Source: Halichondria panicea
Taxonomy: Eukaryota; Porifera; Demospongiae; Suberitida; Halichondriidae
Direction of reading: 5' to 3'
Length of the DNA stretch: 64,000 bases
Assembly: GCF_963675165.1 (NCBI RefSeq)
Contig: NC_087378.1
Span: forward strand, 6,443,205 to 6,507,204
Every line of letters begins with the position of its first letter. The stretch's first letter is position 1. The position numbers were made by a program, and so were the translations under genes. The notes under the pieces are model-generated. The model did not search any database. It was not told the DNA's origin and worked only from the letters and a program-made list of their open reading frames with translations. Shown piece by piece: positions 47,246 through 60,139 of this stretch.

Positions 47246-47635
47246 CGAGCTGAGCTAGTGGTGTTGTGTATACAGTAAAACTGAATGGGTTCTCACATAT
47301 TGCAAACTGAGTGTCACCAAATTATGCATTACAAAGTGTGTTTAGACTTGTGGGCACGTGCATGTGCGTGCGAGCAAGATTAAACATCAACACATTCAAA
47401 ACTTTGCACCCTTAAAATCAGGGAAGTAACCTGACCAAAAACAGAACTTCCTCTTGTTGTGGCCTTAGATTGTGGTGTAGAGATCTATATTAACTGCAAA
47501 CATATAATTGTTGGGTATAGCTTAACCACAAAGACAGTGCACTTACCACTAGCATGCATGCACACGCACTGTCTAAGCTTCCTTTCTGTTCCTCCCTTTT
47601 GGGTGCAGAGTTCACCTGCCATGTACTCGTTAAAC

Positions 47636-50195
47636 ATTCCGATGCGGATTTCATGGAAGTAGTAAAACGTTCTCGGGTGGAGGGTGTGAGTCTGCAGGCA
47701 GCCAGGGAAGGAGACATCATCGTGGGGGGAACTCTGGTGGTCACTGCCTATATACTCCACCAGGAAGATAGCTGGGGAAGATGAGCTCATTGTAGGCCTA
47801 TGCTATCAAGTTACCTATACATGTACTCAACTAGCTACTTGTGTTTGTCAAGTGGGTGATAGCATAGTTTTGGTTCATCTGTTGTGATACGTATATGTAA
47901 TGCACATTTTTAATCCCACCTCTTTCAGACTCTGCATGTGGCTGTAGACCACATTGAGCGTGGTAGAGCTCCTGCACTGACTGCTGACAGACACACAAAC
48001 ACACTACCGTATACCTCGCTTACGCATGCGCACCGAGGCATAACTACTATTAGGGTTATGCTGATAAGGCAACACTGATATGGGATCACTGTTATAGCAC
48101 CATATAATTTGTTTTGTGTACATAGTCTTATAGAACGTGTGGTAGTATTTCCTTATTGTTGCCCAGTGAGTGGGCAGATCAAAGCAATCCAGTGGTCTGT
48201 ATATGGCATGTTGCATCACTGCCATAGCAACCATATATTGCACTGCACTGGGATTATATGCATTTGCACTGTGTGTAAATCAATAGATTTTGAGAAAGAT
48301 ACTTCTGGGACTTATGCCCCACCCTTCCACCCAATAACTCATTTGGTCCCTTTTATATAATTATGCTACTACCTTCATTAACAACAAAGAATTTACTATG
48401 GAATTCATGAATACACTAAAAACATTCCGGGAAAAAACTTGACCAATCAAAAGAGTTTGACGTCGTTGGGCAACAAGTTAGTTATTGCCCAGCATGAGTG
48501 CAACATGCCATATATTGCACCGGAGCAACATGGCACGAGGGCCAGCTGCAGTTCTAAAAACTGTATGTAGTATATTGACCTGACTTTGTTGTCCATATAC
48601 TATACACTGTACTTATCCAATGCTATCACACACACACACACACACACAGTTCGTATTCACATCTCTATGCCTTTATACCCACTTCCCCCGTGTGACCCTC
48701 CCCCCAATGCTGTGGCCATTTTCAACAGCTGAAGCCCTATTAGCGGCATGGGGCTGCTTACCTGAGCGTTACAGAGTCAGTTACATCAATAGGGGCTCCA
48801 AAGTGTGTGCTTCCTACCCCCAGAATATCTGATGATGAAATAAAAAAAGGTGAGATCTAGGTGTGGTTGTTATATTTTGTTAGGACTTCACAACTTGAAT
48901 TAGGAAGGCACACGATTCATTCTGTAGGCTAAACTTTTAATTATTATTGCCAGGGACAACTTTTGGGAAATTTAGTACATACTGATCATACCACCCCACC
49001 CCCTCCAGAATGCTGGCTCCCTTAATAGACAGTGCATATGACTATGTGTGGTGTTTCTGTTTATTGCTAGTCATAAACTGGGAAATCCCACTTTCGATGC
49101 ATTCTGTAGGCTAAGCTCTTGTTGTTAACCAAATTTTAATCAGTGTATAATGATCACTACCCCCCTCCAGAGTGCTAGCTATCGTCACCAAGGGAGGTTC
49201 CTGATGGTGTGCTTCCATCACAAGAAGAGTGGGGCAGTGTTGATCAAATGTGGGCAGCCACTGGTGGGGCCGACCAGTAAGAGGTGTCGAGAAGATGTGA
49301 GTATTCTCAACGCTTGTCTCCCTGGACTCAGCAAAGGGAAGGTCATGGACATACGCTCCCAGTCCATCGCACAGCATCACATGAGTAAAGGTACAGGGTT
49401 TTGCAGAATCTTTGCAACCTCAACCCTATTGTTGCTGTTGTAAAGATTCTGCAAAACGCTGTATACCTTGTGTGTAAATGCCTATTTTAGGAAAAGCTGC
49501 AACAACAAGAGACTGTCATCGATGTGAGAAGAGAGATGTACCTTACAATACAATGATAGAGTGAGTACGATGCCGGTTGAGCTTCGCCCTACTGAGGGCA
49601 TGCATCCATTATCATAATGGCAATTAGGGGTGCCAGGTCATCAAGAAACAGACCAGCTAAGGATGTACTTCTTGAGCCAATCAAGGTCCAAGTTGTCGAG
49701 GGACACCTAGGACGTAACTAACTGTTTTTTATTAAACCTTTTTACTTTCACTTGTTTTGTATTATACAGGACCAACTTTGCATAAACTATATTGTCGGAC
49801 CCTTCATATGCGCATAAGCTTATCACCAACCTAAAAAAAATGAAGCCAAGTGGAACGAATATATAACCTCACTTTGTTCGTGATACCTATCAAAAGTGTA
49901 TGGTTACTGAACTCCAGGGAGAACTTATTTTCACGTTTTAAGTCAATTGTTATCTGCTGTCCAGGAGGAGGGACTGAGATCCCCTCCCACTACCCCCAGT
50001 GGAGAATGGAGTACGCTAAACTAGACAGTCTTATCCTATTAGACTCTCTGACACACCTCCACACAGCATGAACTTGTGGTGATCCTATAGCTTGTCTAAC
50101 AGCTCAAGCAGGTTCGGTTGACTGGAATCATCGGGGTGGCTATAAAACATGTCTCCAAATTGATGAGTGCTGTCAAGGCTGTCTCCCTGGCCAGG
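47636..50195 (+). pseudogene. MTMR9-like fragment X3 (broken)
   Basis: Pieces: about 47640-47769 (DFMEVVKRSRVEGVSLQAAR; the first ATG is GCG, and 8 bp lost before YSTRK shift the frame), 47928-47988 (HVAVDHIERGRAPALTA, then truncated by a deletion into an interspersed repeat), 48650-48829 (SYINRGSKVCASYPQNI), 49171-49390 (SASYRHQGRFLMVCFHHKKS ... VMDIRSQSIAQHHMSKG, intact) and 49965-50195 (GGGTEIPSHYPQWRMEYAKL ... then KHVSKLMSAVKAVSLAR after a one-base slip). This is the longest MTMR9 tail in the window. It stops before the catalytic-loop region, exactly where a foldback begins. It is a pseudogene. Confidence 0.72.
49394..49461. mobile_element. Shortened CAGGGTTTTGCA MITE in X3
   Basis: CAGGGTTTTGCAGAATC to GATTCTGCAAAACGCTG, flanked by TA. 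The internal hairpin of the X2 and X4 copies is deleted. Confidence 0.7.
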
Positions 50196-51318
50196 GTGAG
50201 TGTAAAAGCTGGAATGCGGAATGGAATGGAATATGGAACGGAATATAGAATGAAAAACTTAGTAATAAAAGAGAGCTGCAGCTGATGGTGCTCTGTATTT
50301 TTTTAGTGTAGTATGGCTTAAATACTTGTAAAAGTGTTACAGAAGCCTTTTATAAATACACGGTTAATTTTATGAGGAGTAAAAAAGTAGACTATGATAG
50401 TAGACATTAAACATTAAAAATTCTGGGATAGTATCCCAGGATTGTTAATTGTTTAATAACATACAAATTACATATACAGTGTCTAACCTTAGCCAAGTAT
50501 AATTATGCTGTGCCCAAAACAAGGTGGAGTGTGAAGTGTATATAGCTATAGAACACTCTACCTTTCTTTTATCTGAATGTCTAAAAAGTTTTGGCCCTTG
50601 GTGAAACTTTAAACAATTTGTGCGTGCTGAAGAGACACACTGACCAAGCATTTTGCCATTGATTTCCACACACATTGGGTTGTGAAGTGAGCAAAATTCC
50701 ACATTTATATACTCTCAGCAAAAAAACTGCCACTGTGCAACAGTGTGTGCAAGTTGTTGATCCTCTAAACAGGGTAACTGGGTGTCATGTGATGATTTAA
50801 TAATACAGCCAGCAGCATGCTATATCTTTTGGAGCATGTGATTTGCAATGGATATTCAAGTGCAAAGTAGATCTATCTTTATAGTGACCTAGCGCTTTGA
50901 GAATAATTTCTCCATAATAACATAAAAGATGGTCAGTGTGTCTCTTCAACACGCACAAATTGTTTAAAGTTTCACCAAGGGCCAAAACTTTTCAGGCAGG
51001 CAAATAGAAAAAAGGTATAGCTTTGGAGTGTCCTATAGCTATATACATTTCACACTTCGCCTTGTTTTGGGCACAGAATAATTACTTCGCAAAGGGTATA
51101 GACACGTATGTGTAGTATATCTCAGAATTTTTTAACGTTGCTACTGAGTAGTCTACTCCTCATAAATAATTAGCTGTGTCTATAAAAAGCTTCTGTAACA
51201 CTATTTAATTCATACTACACTACAGAGCACCATCAGCAGCTCTCTTTTTATTACTAAATTTGTCATTCCATATTCCGTTCCATATTCCATTCCATTCCGC
51301 ATTCCAGCTTTTACTCGC
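50196..51318. mobile_element. ~1.1 kb foldback with GGAATG-repeat ends
   Basis: The left end is GTGAGTGTAAAAGCTGGAAT and the right end ATTCCAGCTTTTACTCGCCC. The inverted arms share the GGAATGG repeat, GAGAGCTGC.GCTGATGGTG, AACAAGGTGGAGTGTGAAGT and AAACTTTAAACAATTTGTGC. The middle is at about 50760-50940. It lies between X3 and LINE 5' sequence, whose flank begins ATAATATCAC. Confidence 0.78.
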
Positions 51319-52100
51319 CCATAATATCACTACACAACCCGTATACGTTTCTACTAGACAAACAACATCTGGGCAGTGGGTAGCACAAATAGCCCTTAAT
51401 TCATCTAGTTTAGGTAATAAGCTTCTACAATTGAAATAAATAACAGAGAAACACATGTCATATAAGAACAGTCCTGTTTATACCCTGAGAGTTTGCACCC
51501 TCCACGTTACATGTATGTTGATTGCCTAAATCTGCCCTAAAAAAGTACTAGCCTGCGATGAGCGATTACTTGCACTCTTTGATTCTTCGTTCTGAGCGTC
51601 AATAATGTTATTCTCTTCATGGAATTTTCTCCACTCCTGCTTGTATACTTCCTGAGTCAGTAGCTGGTTCGTTGCTTCCTCCATATCAAGTGATTCAGTT
51701 GGATTATTGTATCGTAACAGGGGTTCCAATTTCCATTTTGTTTGGACTTCAATTTGCAACCAGCTCTCGTCCAGCAACTTGAGTGTAGTCTCATTCCCGC
51801 GAATAACAAACCACCACTTAGTGTTTTTACCTTCTTGACTCTAAGTCTTATATTTCCGTTTGACACATAGAGAATCTAAGTCAACAGCAGGAATAGATCT
51901 AATTGATTCTGCTACCTTAGACTGGGTTACAGATCTTCTAGTACCCCAAGCTTTTCTTGAACCTTCAATTAGATCTATAACTTTAGATCTGTATGTTTGA
52001 TTGGGAACATCATCAGGTCTCTTGCTAGCTAGAGATTTTATTGGGCTGCTGTCTTTGGATGTTGAAACTCTTCTTAATTGCATCAGCATATGTCGAGCTT
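51319..52100 (-). mobile_element. LINE 5' relic: ORF1 plus endonuclease start
   Basis: ORF1-like frame at about 51526-52089 (KDSSPIKSLASKRPDD, LDESWLQIEVQTKWKLEPLL) followed by an endonuclease N-terminus at 51319-51456 (FNCRSLLPKLDELRAICATH, PDVVCLVET). This is the part missing from the LINE at 39.7-42.3 kb. A foldback cuts it on the left. Confidence 0.65.
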
Positions 52101-52393
52101 TGGCTTTGCATTAGACATGAGACATGCATGCATGCATGTGCTTTGTGGCAAACTAGAGATTGATCATCTCAATAAGACTATGCAATAATTATAGCTTTTT
52201 TGCAATCCACATTATTAATGATAACATTTGCTGTAAAATTAGTGTACCAATAAAGACATGCCTCAATTTACAATCAGCTTCATGAACTTTCACTGCAGTT
52301 TTTCATACAGCAAATTACTAGTTTATAGCTAAGCCTATATATTATATACCATGTTCTTAAAGTTCTTAGATGTGGTTCAGTAGATTGCGACTC

Positions 52394-55300
52394 CTAATAA
52401 TGCCTCTTCCTACATGATGGAGTGCGTCCAGACCAGTAACCGTTACCCTGGCAAAATCGGACTGCATAACCACTCAGCTGGTAGCCATTAAAACAGCCGT
52501 AGAATGCTTTGGAACCAGGTGTAGTGGTCCAGAACTTGACAAGTCCGTAGCTTGGCTTGGGTGGACGGTCACACTCCACACCTGCATGCACATATTGTAT
52601 ATAGTACAGATTATTTGTATCAGGAGTGCATAAATATGAATATTCGTGCACTCCTGTTTGTATACACCGAGGGTTCATAATAGGCAGGCATGTAAATATT
52701 GCTGTGCCTCCATGTAATCAAAAGTAGCTAATTTTGGAAATGTTAGAATCATGCATGGTAGAATGATGGTCAAATTAAAAATCGCCATATGCATACATAA
52801 TCATACATGTACTAAAATTGCCTCATTTTGCCATATAAAATCGCTATACAGTATCTTGTGACGAATTTACATGCACTAGAACTATAACATACTGATATAA
52901 TAAATCGTAGTAAACCTACGTACGTTTACAAGTAGGTGCTTTTCCAGACCATTCTCCGTTGGCCTGGCACTTCCTCCAAGCCGTTCCAAACGACTTGAAT
53001 CCATGGTTACAGGAATATTCGGCAGTAGAGGACGGAGTTAGATCAGTGACTGTCACCTGACCATCCTCAGGGTCATCCAGCTTAGGACAGATGATAGCTG
53101 AAACAAAATGAGCAAATGGCATGTGATGTGAGCATTGGTATCTATAGTTGATTCGATTGCAAAAGAAGTCACACCTTTGCAGATAGGTGCCTCCCTAGTC
53201 CAGCTGCCATAATTCTGACAGAGTCTCTTGCTGGATCCCACCAACTTGAATCCATCGTCACAAGTGTACTTTGCTATGGTTCCTGGCAGATTGTCTCCAT
53301 CATCCACAGATCCGTTCTCTGGATCCTTCAATGCAGGGCATTCGATATCTGTACAATATGTTTCATAACATATCCAGTTATTAATGCATTCCGTAAAGCA
53401 ATTGTAGTCTTACGTTTGTTGCAGATAGGTACCTCCCTAGTCCAGCTACCGTAATTCTGACAGAGTCTATGGCTGGATCCCACCAACTTGAATCCATAGT
53501 CACAGGTGTACTTTGCTATGGTTCCTGGCAGATTGTCTCCATCATCCACAGATCCGTTCTCTGGATCCTTCAATACAGGGCATTCGATATCTGTACAATA
53601 TGTTTCATAACATATCCAGTTATTAATGCATTCCGTAAAGCAATTGTAGTCTTACGTTTGTTGCAGATAGGTACCTCCCTAGTCCAGCTACCGTAATTCT
53701 GACAGAGTCTATGGCTGGATCCCACCAACTTGAATCCATAGTCACAGGTGTACTTTGCTATGGTTCCTGGCAGATTGTCTCCATCATCCACAGATCCGTT
53801 CTCTGGATCCTTCAATGCAGGGCATTCGATCTCTGTACGATATGTTTCATAACATATCCAGTTATTACCGTAAAGCAATTGTAGTCTTACGTTCGCAGAC
53901 AGGTGCCTCCCTAGTCCAGCTGCCGTAATTCTGACAGAGTCTCTTGCTAGATCCCACCAACTTGAATCCATAATCACAGGTGTACTTTGCTATGGTTCCT
54001 GGCAGATTGTCTCCATCATCCACAGATCCGTTCTCTGGATCCTTCAATGCAGGGCATTCGATCTCTGTACGATGTGTTTCATAACATATCCAATTATTCC
54101 GTATTAGTCTTACGTTCGCAGATAGGTACTTCCCCAGCCCAGCTACCATAATTCTGACAGAGTCTCTTGCTGGATCCCACCAACTTGAATCCATAGTAAC
54201 AGGTGTACTTTGCTATGGTTCCTGGCAGATTGTCTCCATCATCCACAGATCCGTTCTCTGGAGCCTTCAATGCAGGGCATTCGATCTCTGTACGATATGC
54301 TTTATAACATATCGAGTTATTAAGCAATTGTAGTCTTACGTTTGCAGATAGGTGCTTCCCCAGCCCAGCTGCCGTACTTCTGACAGAGTCTCTTGTTGGA
54401 TCCCACCAATCTGAATCCGTAGTAGTCACAGGTGTATTTTGCTATGGTTCCTGGCAGATTGTCTCCATCATCCACAGATCCGTTCTCTGGAGCCTTCAAT
54501 ACAGGGCATTCGATCTCTGTGCGATAATTATGTTTTATAACACATCCAGTTATTAAGCAATTGTAGTCTTACGTTCGCAGATAGGTGCCTCCCCAGCCCA
54601 GCTGCCGTAATTCTGACAGAGTCTCTTGCTGGATCCTACCAACTTGAATCCATAGTCACAAGTGTACTTTGCTATGGTTCCTGGCAGATTGTCTCCATCA
54701 TCCACAGATCCGTTCTCTGGAGCCTTCAATGCAGGGCATTCGATCTCTGTACGATATGTTTCATAACACATGCAGTAAAGCAATTGTAGTCTTACGTTCG
54801 CAGATAGGTGCCTCTCCAGCCCAGCTGCCATAATTCTGACAGAGTCTCTTGCTGGATCCCACCAACTTGAATCCATAGTCACAGGTGTACTTTGCTATGG
54901 TTCCTGGCAGATTGTCTCCATCATCCACAGATCCGTTCTCTGGAGCCTTCAATGCAGGGCATCCGATCTCTGTACGATACGTTTTATAACACATCCAGTT
55001 ATTAGACAATTGTAGTCTTACGTTCGCAGATAGGTGCCTCCCCAGCCCAGTTGCCATAATTCTGACAGAGTCTCTTGCTGGATCCCACCAACTTGAATCC
55101 ATAGTCACAGGTGTACTTTGCTATGGTTCCTGGCAGATTGTCTCCATCATCCACAGAGCCGTTCTCTGGAGCCTTCAATACAGGGCATTCGATCTCTGTA
55201 CGATATGTTTCATAACACATGCAGTAAAGCAATTGTAGTCTTACGTTCGCAGATAGGTGCCTCTCCAGCCCAGCTGCCATAATTCTGACAGAGTCTCTTG

Positions 55301-58300
55301 CTGGATCCCACCAACTTGAATCCATAGTCACAGGTGTACTTTGCTATGGTTCCTGGCAGATTGTCTCCATCATCCACAGATCCGTTCTCTGGAGCCTTCA
55401 ATGCAGGGCATTCGATCTCTGTACGATATGTTTTAAACATATTGAGTTATTAAGCAATTGTAGTCTTACGTTCGCAGATAGGTGCCTCCCCAGCCCAGCT
55501 GCCGTACTTCTGACAGAGTCTCTTGTTGGATCCCACCAATCTGAATCCGTAGTAGTCACAGGTGTATTTTGCTATGGTTCCTGGCAGATTGTCTCCATCA
55601 TCCACAGATCCGTTCTCTGGAGCCTTCAATACAGGGCATTCGATCTCTGTGCGATATGTTTTATAACACATCCAGTTATTAAGCAATTGTAGTCTTACGT
55701 TCGCAGATAGGTGCCTCCCCAGCCCAGCTGCCGTAATTCTGACAGAGTCTCTTGTTGGATCCCACCAACTTGAATCCATAGTCACAGGTGTACTTTGCTA
55801 TGGTTCCTGGCAGATTGTCTCCATCATCCACAGATCCGTTCTCTGGAGCCTTCAATGCAGGGCATTCGATCTCTGTATGATATGTTTTATAACACATCCA
55901 GTTATTAAGCAATTGTAGTCTTACGTTCGCAGATAGGTGCCTCCCCAGCCCAGCTGCCATAATTCTGACAGAGTCTCTTGCTGGATCCTACCAACTTGAA
56001 TCCATAGTCACAAGTGTACTTTGCTATGGTTCCTGGCAGATTGTCTCCATCATCCACAGATCCGTTCTCTGGAGCCTTCAATGCAGGGCATTCGATCTCT
56101 GTACAATATGTTTCATAACACATGCAGTAAAGCAATTGTAGTCTTACGTTCGCAGATAGGTGCCTCTCCAGCCCAGCTGCCATAATTCTGACAGAGTCTC
56201 TTGCTGGATCCCACCAACTTGAATCCATAGTCACAGGTATACTTTGCTATGGTTCCTGGCAGATTGTCTCCATCATCCACAGATCCGTTCTCTGGAGCCT
56301 TCAATGCAGGGCATTCGATCTCTGTACGATATGTTTTAAACATATTGAGTTATTAAGCAATTGTAGTCTTACGTTCGCAGATAGGTGCCTCCCCAGCCCA
56401 GCTGCCGTACTTCTGACAGAGTCTCTTGTTGGATCCCACCAATCTGAATCCGTAGTAGTCACAGGTGTATTTTGCTATGGTTCCTGGCAGATTGTCTCCA
56501 TCATCCACAGATCCGTTCTCTGGAGCCTTCAATGCAGGGCATTCGATCTCTGTACAATATGTTTCATAACACATGCAGTAAAGCAATTGTAGTCTTACGT
56601 TCGCAGATAGGTGCCTCTCCAGCCCAGCTGCCATAATTCTGACAGAGTCTCTTGCTGGATCCCACCAACTTGAATCCATAGTCACAGGTGTACTTTGCTA
56701 TGGTTCCTGGCAGATTGTCTCCATCATCCACAGATCCGTTCTCTGGAGCCTTCAATGCAGGGCATTCGATCTCTGTATGATATGTTTTATAACACATCCA
56801 GTTATTAGACAATTGTAGTCTTACGTTCGCAAATAGGTGCCTCCCCAGCCCAGTTGCCATAATTCTGACAGAGTCTCTTGCTGGATCCCACCAACTTGAA
56901 TCCATAGTCACAGGTGTACTTTGCTATGGTTCCTGGCAGATTGTCTCCATCATCCACAGATCCGTTCTCTGGATCCTTCAATACAGGGCATTCGATCTCT
57001 GTATGATATGTTTCATAACACATGCAGTAAAGCAATTGTAGTCTTACGTTCGCAGATAGGTGCCTCTCCAGCCCAGCTGCCATAATTCTGACAGAGTCTC
57101 TTGCTGGATCCCACCAACTTGAATCCATAGTCACAGGTGTACTTTGCTATGGTTCCTGGCAGATTGTCTCCATCATCCACAGATCCGTTCTCTGGAGCCT
57201 TCAATGTAGGGCATTCGATCTCTGTACGATATGTTTTAAACATATCGAGTTATTAAGCAATTGTAGTCTTACGTTCGCAGATAGGTGCCTCCCCAGCCCA
57301 GCTGCCGTAATTCTGACAGAGTCTCTTGTTGGATCCCACCAACTTGAATCCATAGTCACAGGTGTACTTTGCTATGGTTCCTGGAAGATTGTCTCCATCA
57401 TCCACAGAGCCGTTCTCTGGATCCTTCAATGCAGGGCATTCCATCTCTGTATAATATGTTTCACAACACATCTGATTATTATTCCTTTCCGTAAACCAAT
57501 TGTGGTCTTACGTTCGCAGATAGGTGCCTCCCCAGCCCAGCTGCCATAATTCTGACAGAGTCTCTTGCTGGATCCCACCAACTTGAATCCATAGTCACAG
57601 GTGTACTTTGCTATGGTTCCTGGCATATTGTCTCCATCATCCACAGATCCATTCTCTGGATCCTCAAGATTAGGGCATTTGATTGCTGCAAAATCGTTCT
57701 GCTCATGACAACGTAAATCTTATACTGTGTAACATACATATACAAGTTGGGGCTTTTCCACTCCATGTACTATCCAGCTGACATTTTCTAGAACTCTGTC
57801 CACTTGTTTCAAAACCATCGTTACAGGTGTACACTGCCTTGGTTCCGGCACGATTGTTACCATCATTCACAGCACCATATGCAGGGGGAGTCAGTTTGGG
57901 GCAGAAGATTGCTGTATCAAGAACCAAAAATATGATCTTTCACTGTTACAATTATTTTCACAATAGAAACAACCACTCACGTTTACAAACAGGTGGAACA
58001 CTGGACCATTTCCCGTTGAGCTGGCATTTTACCGTAGAGCTGCCCACAAGGGTGAAACGTCTGCCACAGGTATAGGTCGCCTTTGATCCAGGTGTATTTC
58101 CAGTCACATCTACATCTCCATATCGGGGATCGATAAGGTCAGGACACGTGATACCTGCATAGAATGTAGCAGTTTTGGTTTATTAATGATTGCCCGTAAA
58201 TTTACTTAGTAACTCACGCTTGCCACAAACTGGAGTGTCAAACTTCCACACTGCCTTTCTTAGGCTCCGGCTGTAGATACATTTGGTAAAACTGTAACCT

Positions 58301-58482
58301 TTCAGCAAAAAGCCATCTCTGCAAGAGAACCTAACAACTGTTCCGATTGAGTAGAAGTTTTTCTGAGGGTAGAAACTTCCGTAACTTGGAGCATCAGGGG
58401 GGCCGCAGGGAGAAAGGTAGGTAGCGGAGCTCAGATACACACAGGACAGCACAACTGCAATCAACATCATAATGGACGCCAT
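52394..58482 (-). CDS. Sushi gene G: secreted 25-module CCP protein
   Basis: Predicted 1489-aa secreted protein, the largest here. 25 exons: 58218-58482, 57981-58154, 57738-57911, 57512-57685, 57273-57446, 57048-57221, 56825-56998, 56599-56772, 56373-56549, 56148-56321, 55925-56098, 55699-55872, 55470-55646, 55245-55418, 55022-55195, 54796-54969, 54573-54746, 54340-54516, 54114-54287, 53891-54064, 53656-53832, 53414-53590, 53175-53348, 52924-53097 and 52394-52581. Signal MASIMMLIAVVLSCVYLSSA. The middle modules are CPALKAPENGSVDDG ... YTCDYGFKLVG ... CQNYGSWAGEAPIC. Five exons are 177 bp (an extra Tyr or Asn codon); all are multiples of three, with no stop seen. The first exon has a 3-bp insertion (VCGKR). 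The last module ends RTPSCRKRHY, with no anchor. It sits head-to-head with MTMR9-like X4. Confidence 0.85.
54573..57221 (-). repeat. 4-exon higher-order repeat of gene G, ~903-bp period, three units
   Basis: Equivalent exons start at 57221, 56321 and 55418 (900 and 903 bp apart). The landmark intron with TGTTTTAAACATAT recurs at about 57230, 56330 and 55430. Two units include one 177-bp exon (56373-56549, 55470-55646). Introns are near-identical. Confidence 0.85.
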
Positions 58483-58509
58483 ATTTGCAAAAGTGATGGT
58501 CAAGTCAAT

Positions 58510-58572
58510 GTGTGTGTGTGTGTGTGAGTAGAAGACTTTTATAACTTGTACAGGACAATGCCTAGTATTGTC
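58510..58572 (-). promoter_or_regulatory. Core promoter of sushi gene G
   Basis: GT repeat, TATAAAAG at 58536-58543, and GACAATGCCTAGTATTGTC at 58554-58572 (ACAAT-7-ATTGT). Confidence 0.65.
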
Positions 58573-58655
58573 GGAGCTGAGCTAGTGGTGTTGTGTATAC
58601 GGTCAAACTGAATGGGTTCTCACATATTGCAAACTGAGTGTCACTCTATAATTAT

Positions 58656-59195
58656 GCATTACAAAGTGTGTTTAGACTTGTGGGCATGTGCATGTGCGTG
58701 CGAGCAAGATAAAACATCAACACGTACACACTTTGCACCCTTATTTATCAGGGAAGTAACCTGACCAGAAACAGAACTACCTCTTGTTGTGGCCTTAGAT
58801 TGTGGTGTAGAATCTATATTATATTTGTAATTATCATTACAAAGTTTGTTTAGACTTGTGGGCATGTGCATGTGTGTGCGAGCAAGATAAAACATCAACA
58901 CATTTAAAACTTTGCACCCTTATATCAGGGAAGTAACCTAACCAGAAACAGAACTACCTCTTGTTGTGGCCTTAAATTGTGGTGTAGAATCTGTAGATCT
59001 ATATTAAATTTGTAATTATGCATCATTACAAAGTGTGTTTAGACTTGTGGGCATGCATGTGCGTGCGAGCAAGATAAAACATCAACACATTCAAAACCGG
59101 CAGGGAAGTAACCTGACCAGAAACAGAACTACCTCTTGTTGTGGTGGTGTAGAATCTGTAGATCTATATTAGCTGTAAACATATAATTGTTGAGT
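58656..59195. repeat. Tandem repeat, three units of ~180-190 bp
   Basis: Units start ATTACAAAGT.TGTTTAGAC at about 58658, 58836 and 59025. Each contains TGTGGGCATGTGCATGTG and GGGAAGTAACCT.ACCAGAAA. Gene F has a single unit (about 47330-47510). This explains the longer spacer between G and X4. Confidence 0.8.
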
Positions 59196-59425
59196 ATAGC
59201 TTAACCACAAAGACAGTGGACTTACCACTGTCTATAAGCTTCATCAAAGGACATATTCAATATTTAAACACGTCATAACATAAGCGCATCCAATTATTGC
59301 GATGTGCTCCAATTATTATTAACTTTTCAGTGGTACTGAACAAAAATTAATATTAATTGGTAAAATGAAGTTAGAATAGGTAATTCTGGGTTGGTGTATG
59401 CAACAATTGCAAACCTCACCATTGA

Positions 59426-59793
59426 CAGGGCCTAGGAAAACAACCCTTTTATATGGAGCAAACTAGTACTTAAGCTTCAAATTGATTACAATATCACCCA
59501 CCTTGCACCTTCCTACCCCAAAATATTTTTGGGTGAAAGGGGGGAAGTATTGACCTACCGTTTTGAGAAACCAATGTTCCAAGTTCTATCCGCATACAAG
59601 AACAGCATGAAAAAATTCAATGGCTGCCTTGTAACGGCTATAAAAAAATTTTTAGGATAAAATTTGTTTGAAAAGGTAGAGGAGATATTGAAGTTACTTC
59701 TTATGAAAGAAAAACAAAATCCTAAAACAGCTCTAAATATTTTACTTTTTAGCGTACTGAACATTATTAGTAGGATTGTTTTCCTAGGCCCTG
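59426..59793. mobile_element. 368-bp TIR element
   Basis: CAGGGCCTAGGAAAACAA at the left and TTGTTTTCCTAGGCCCTG at the right. The interior is AT-rich, with no coding region recognised. No clear target duplication was seen. The corresponding spacers of the other units lack it. Confidence 0.7.
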
Positions 59794-60139
59794 TCACAAA
59801 TTTAATTGTATGCTATAGACCTAGACGTACTTGTGGGGCGCGCATGTGCTTGCGAGCAAGATTAAACATTCAAAGCTTTGCCTTAGCATTGTGGTGAATA
59901 TTAAGGGTTATTATTGGGTATAGCTTGACCACAAACACTTAAAGTGCACTTACTTACCACTAGCATGCACTGTCTAAGCGCTAAGCTTCTTGATCTTCCA
60001 CTCCTAGTCCTAGATCCTATAGCCTAGTCCTCTGTCCAGCCACACCTCCCTTTTTGCCAAAAGTTTTAGGTGCAGAGTTCACGCAATTCATACTCAAAGG
60101 GCGTGGTTAATTGAGATGCGCTCCAGTTGGAAAACAGTC

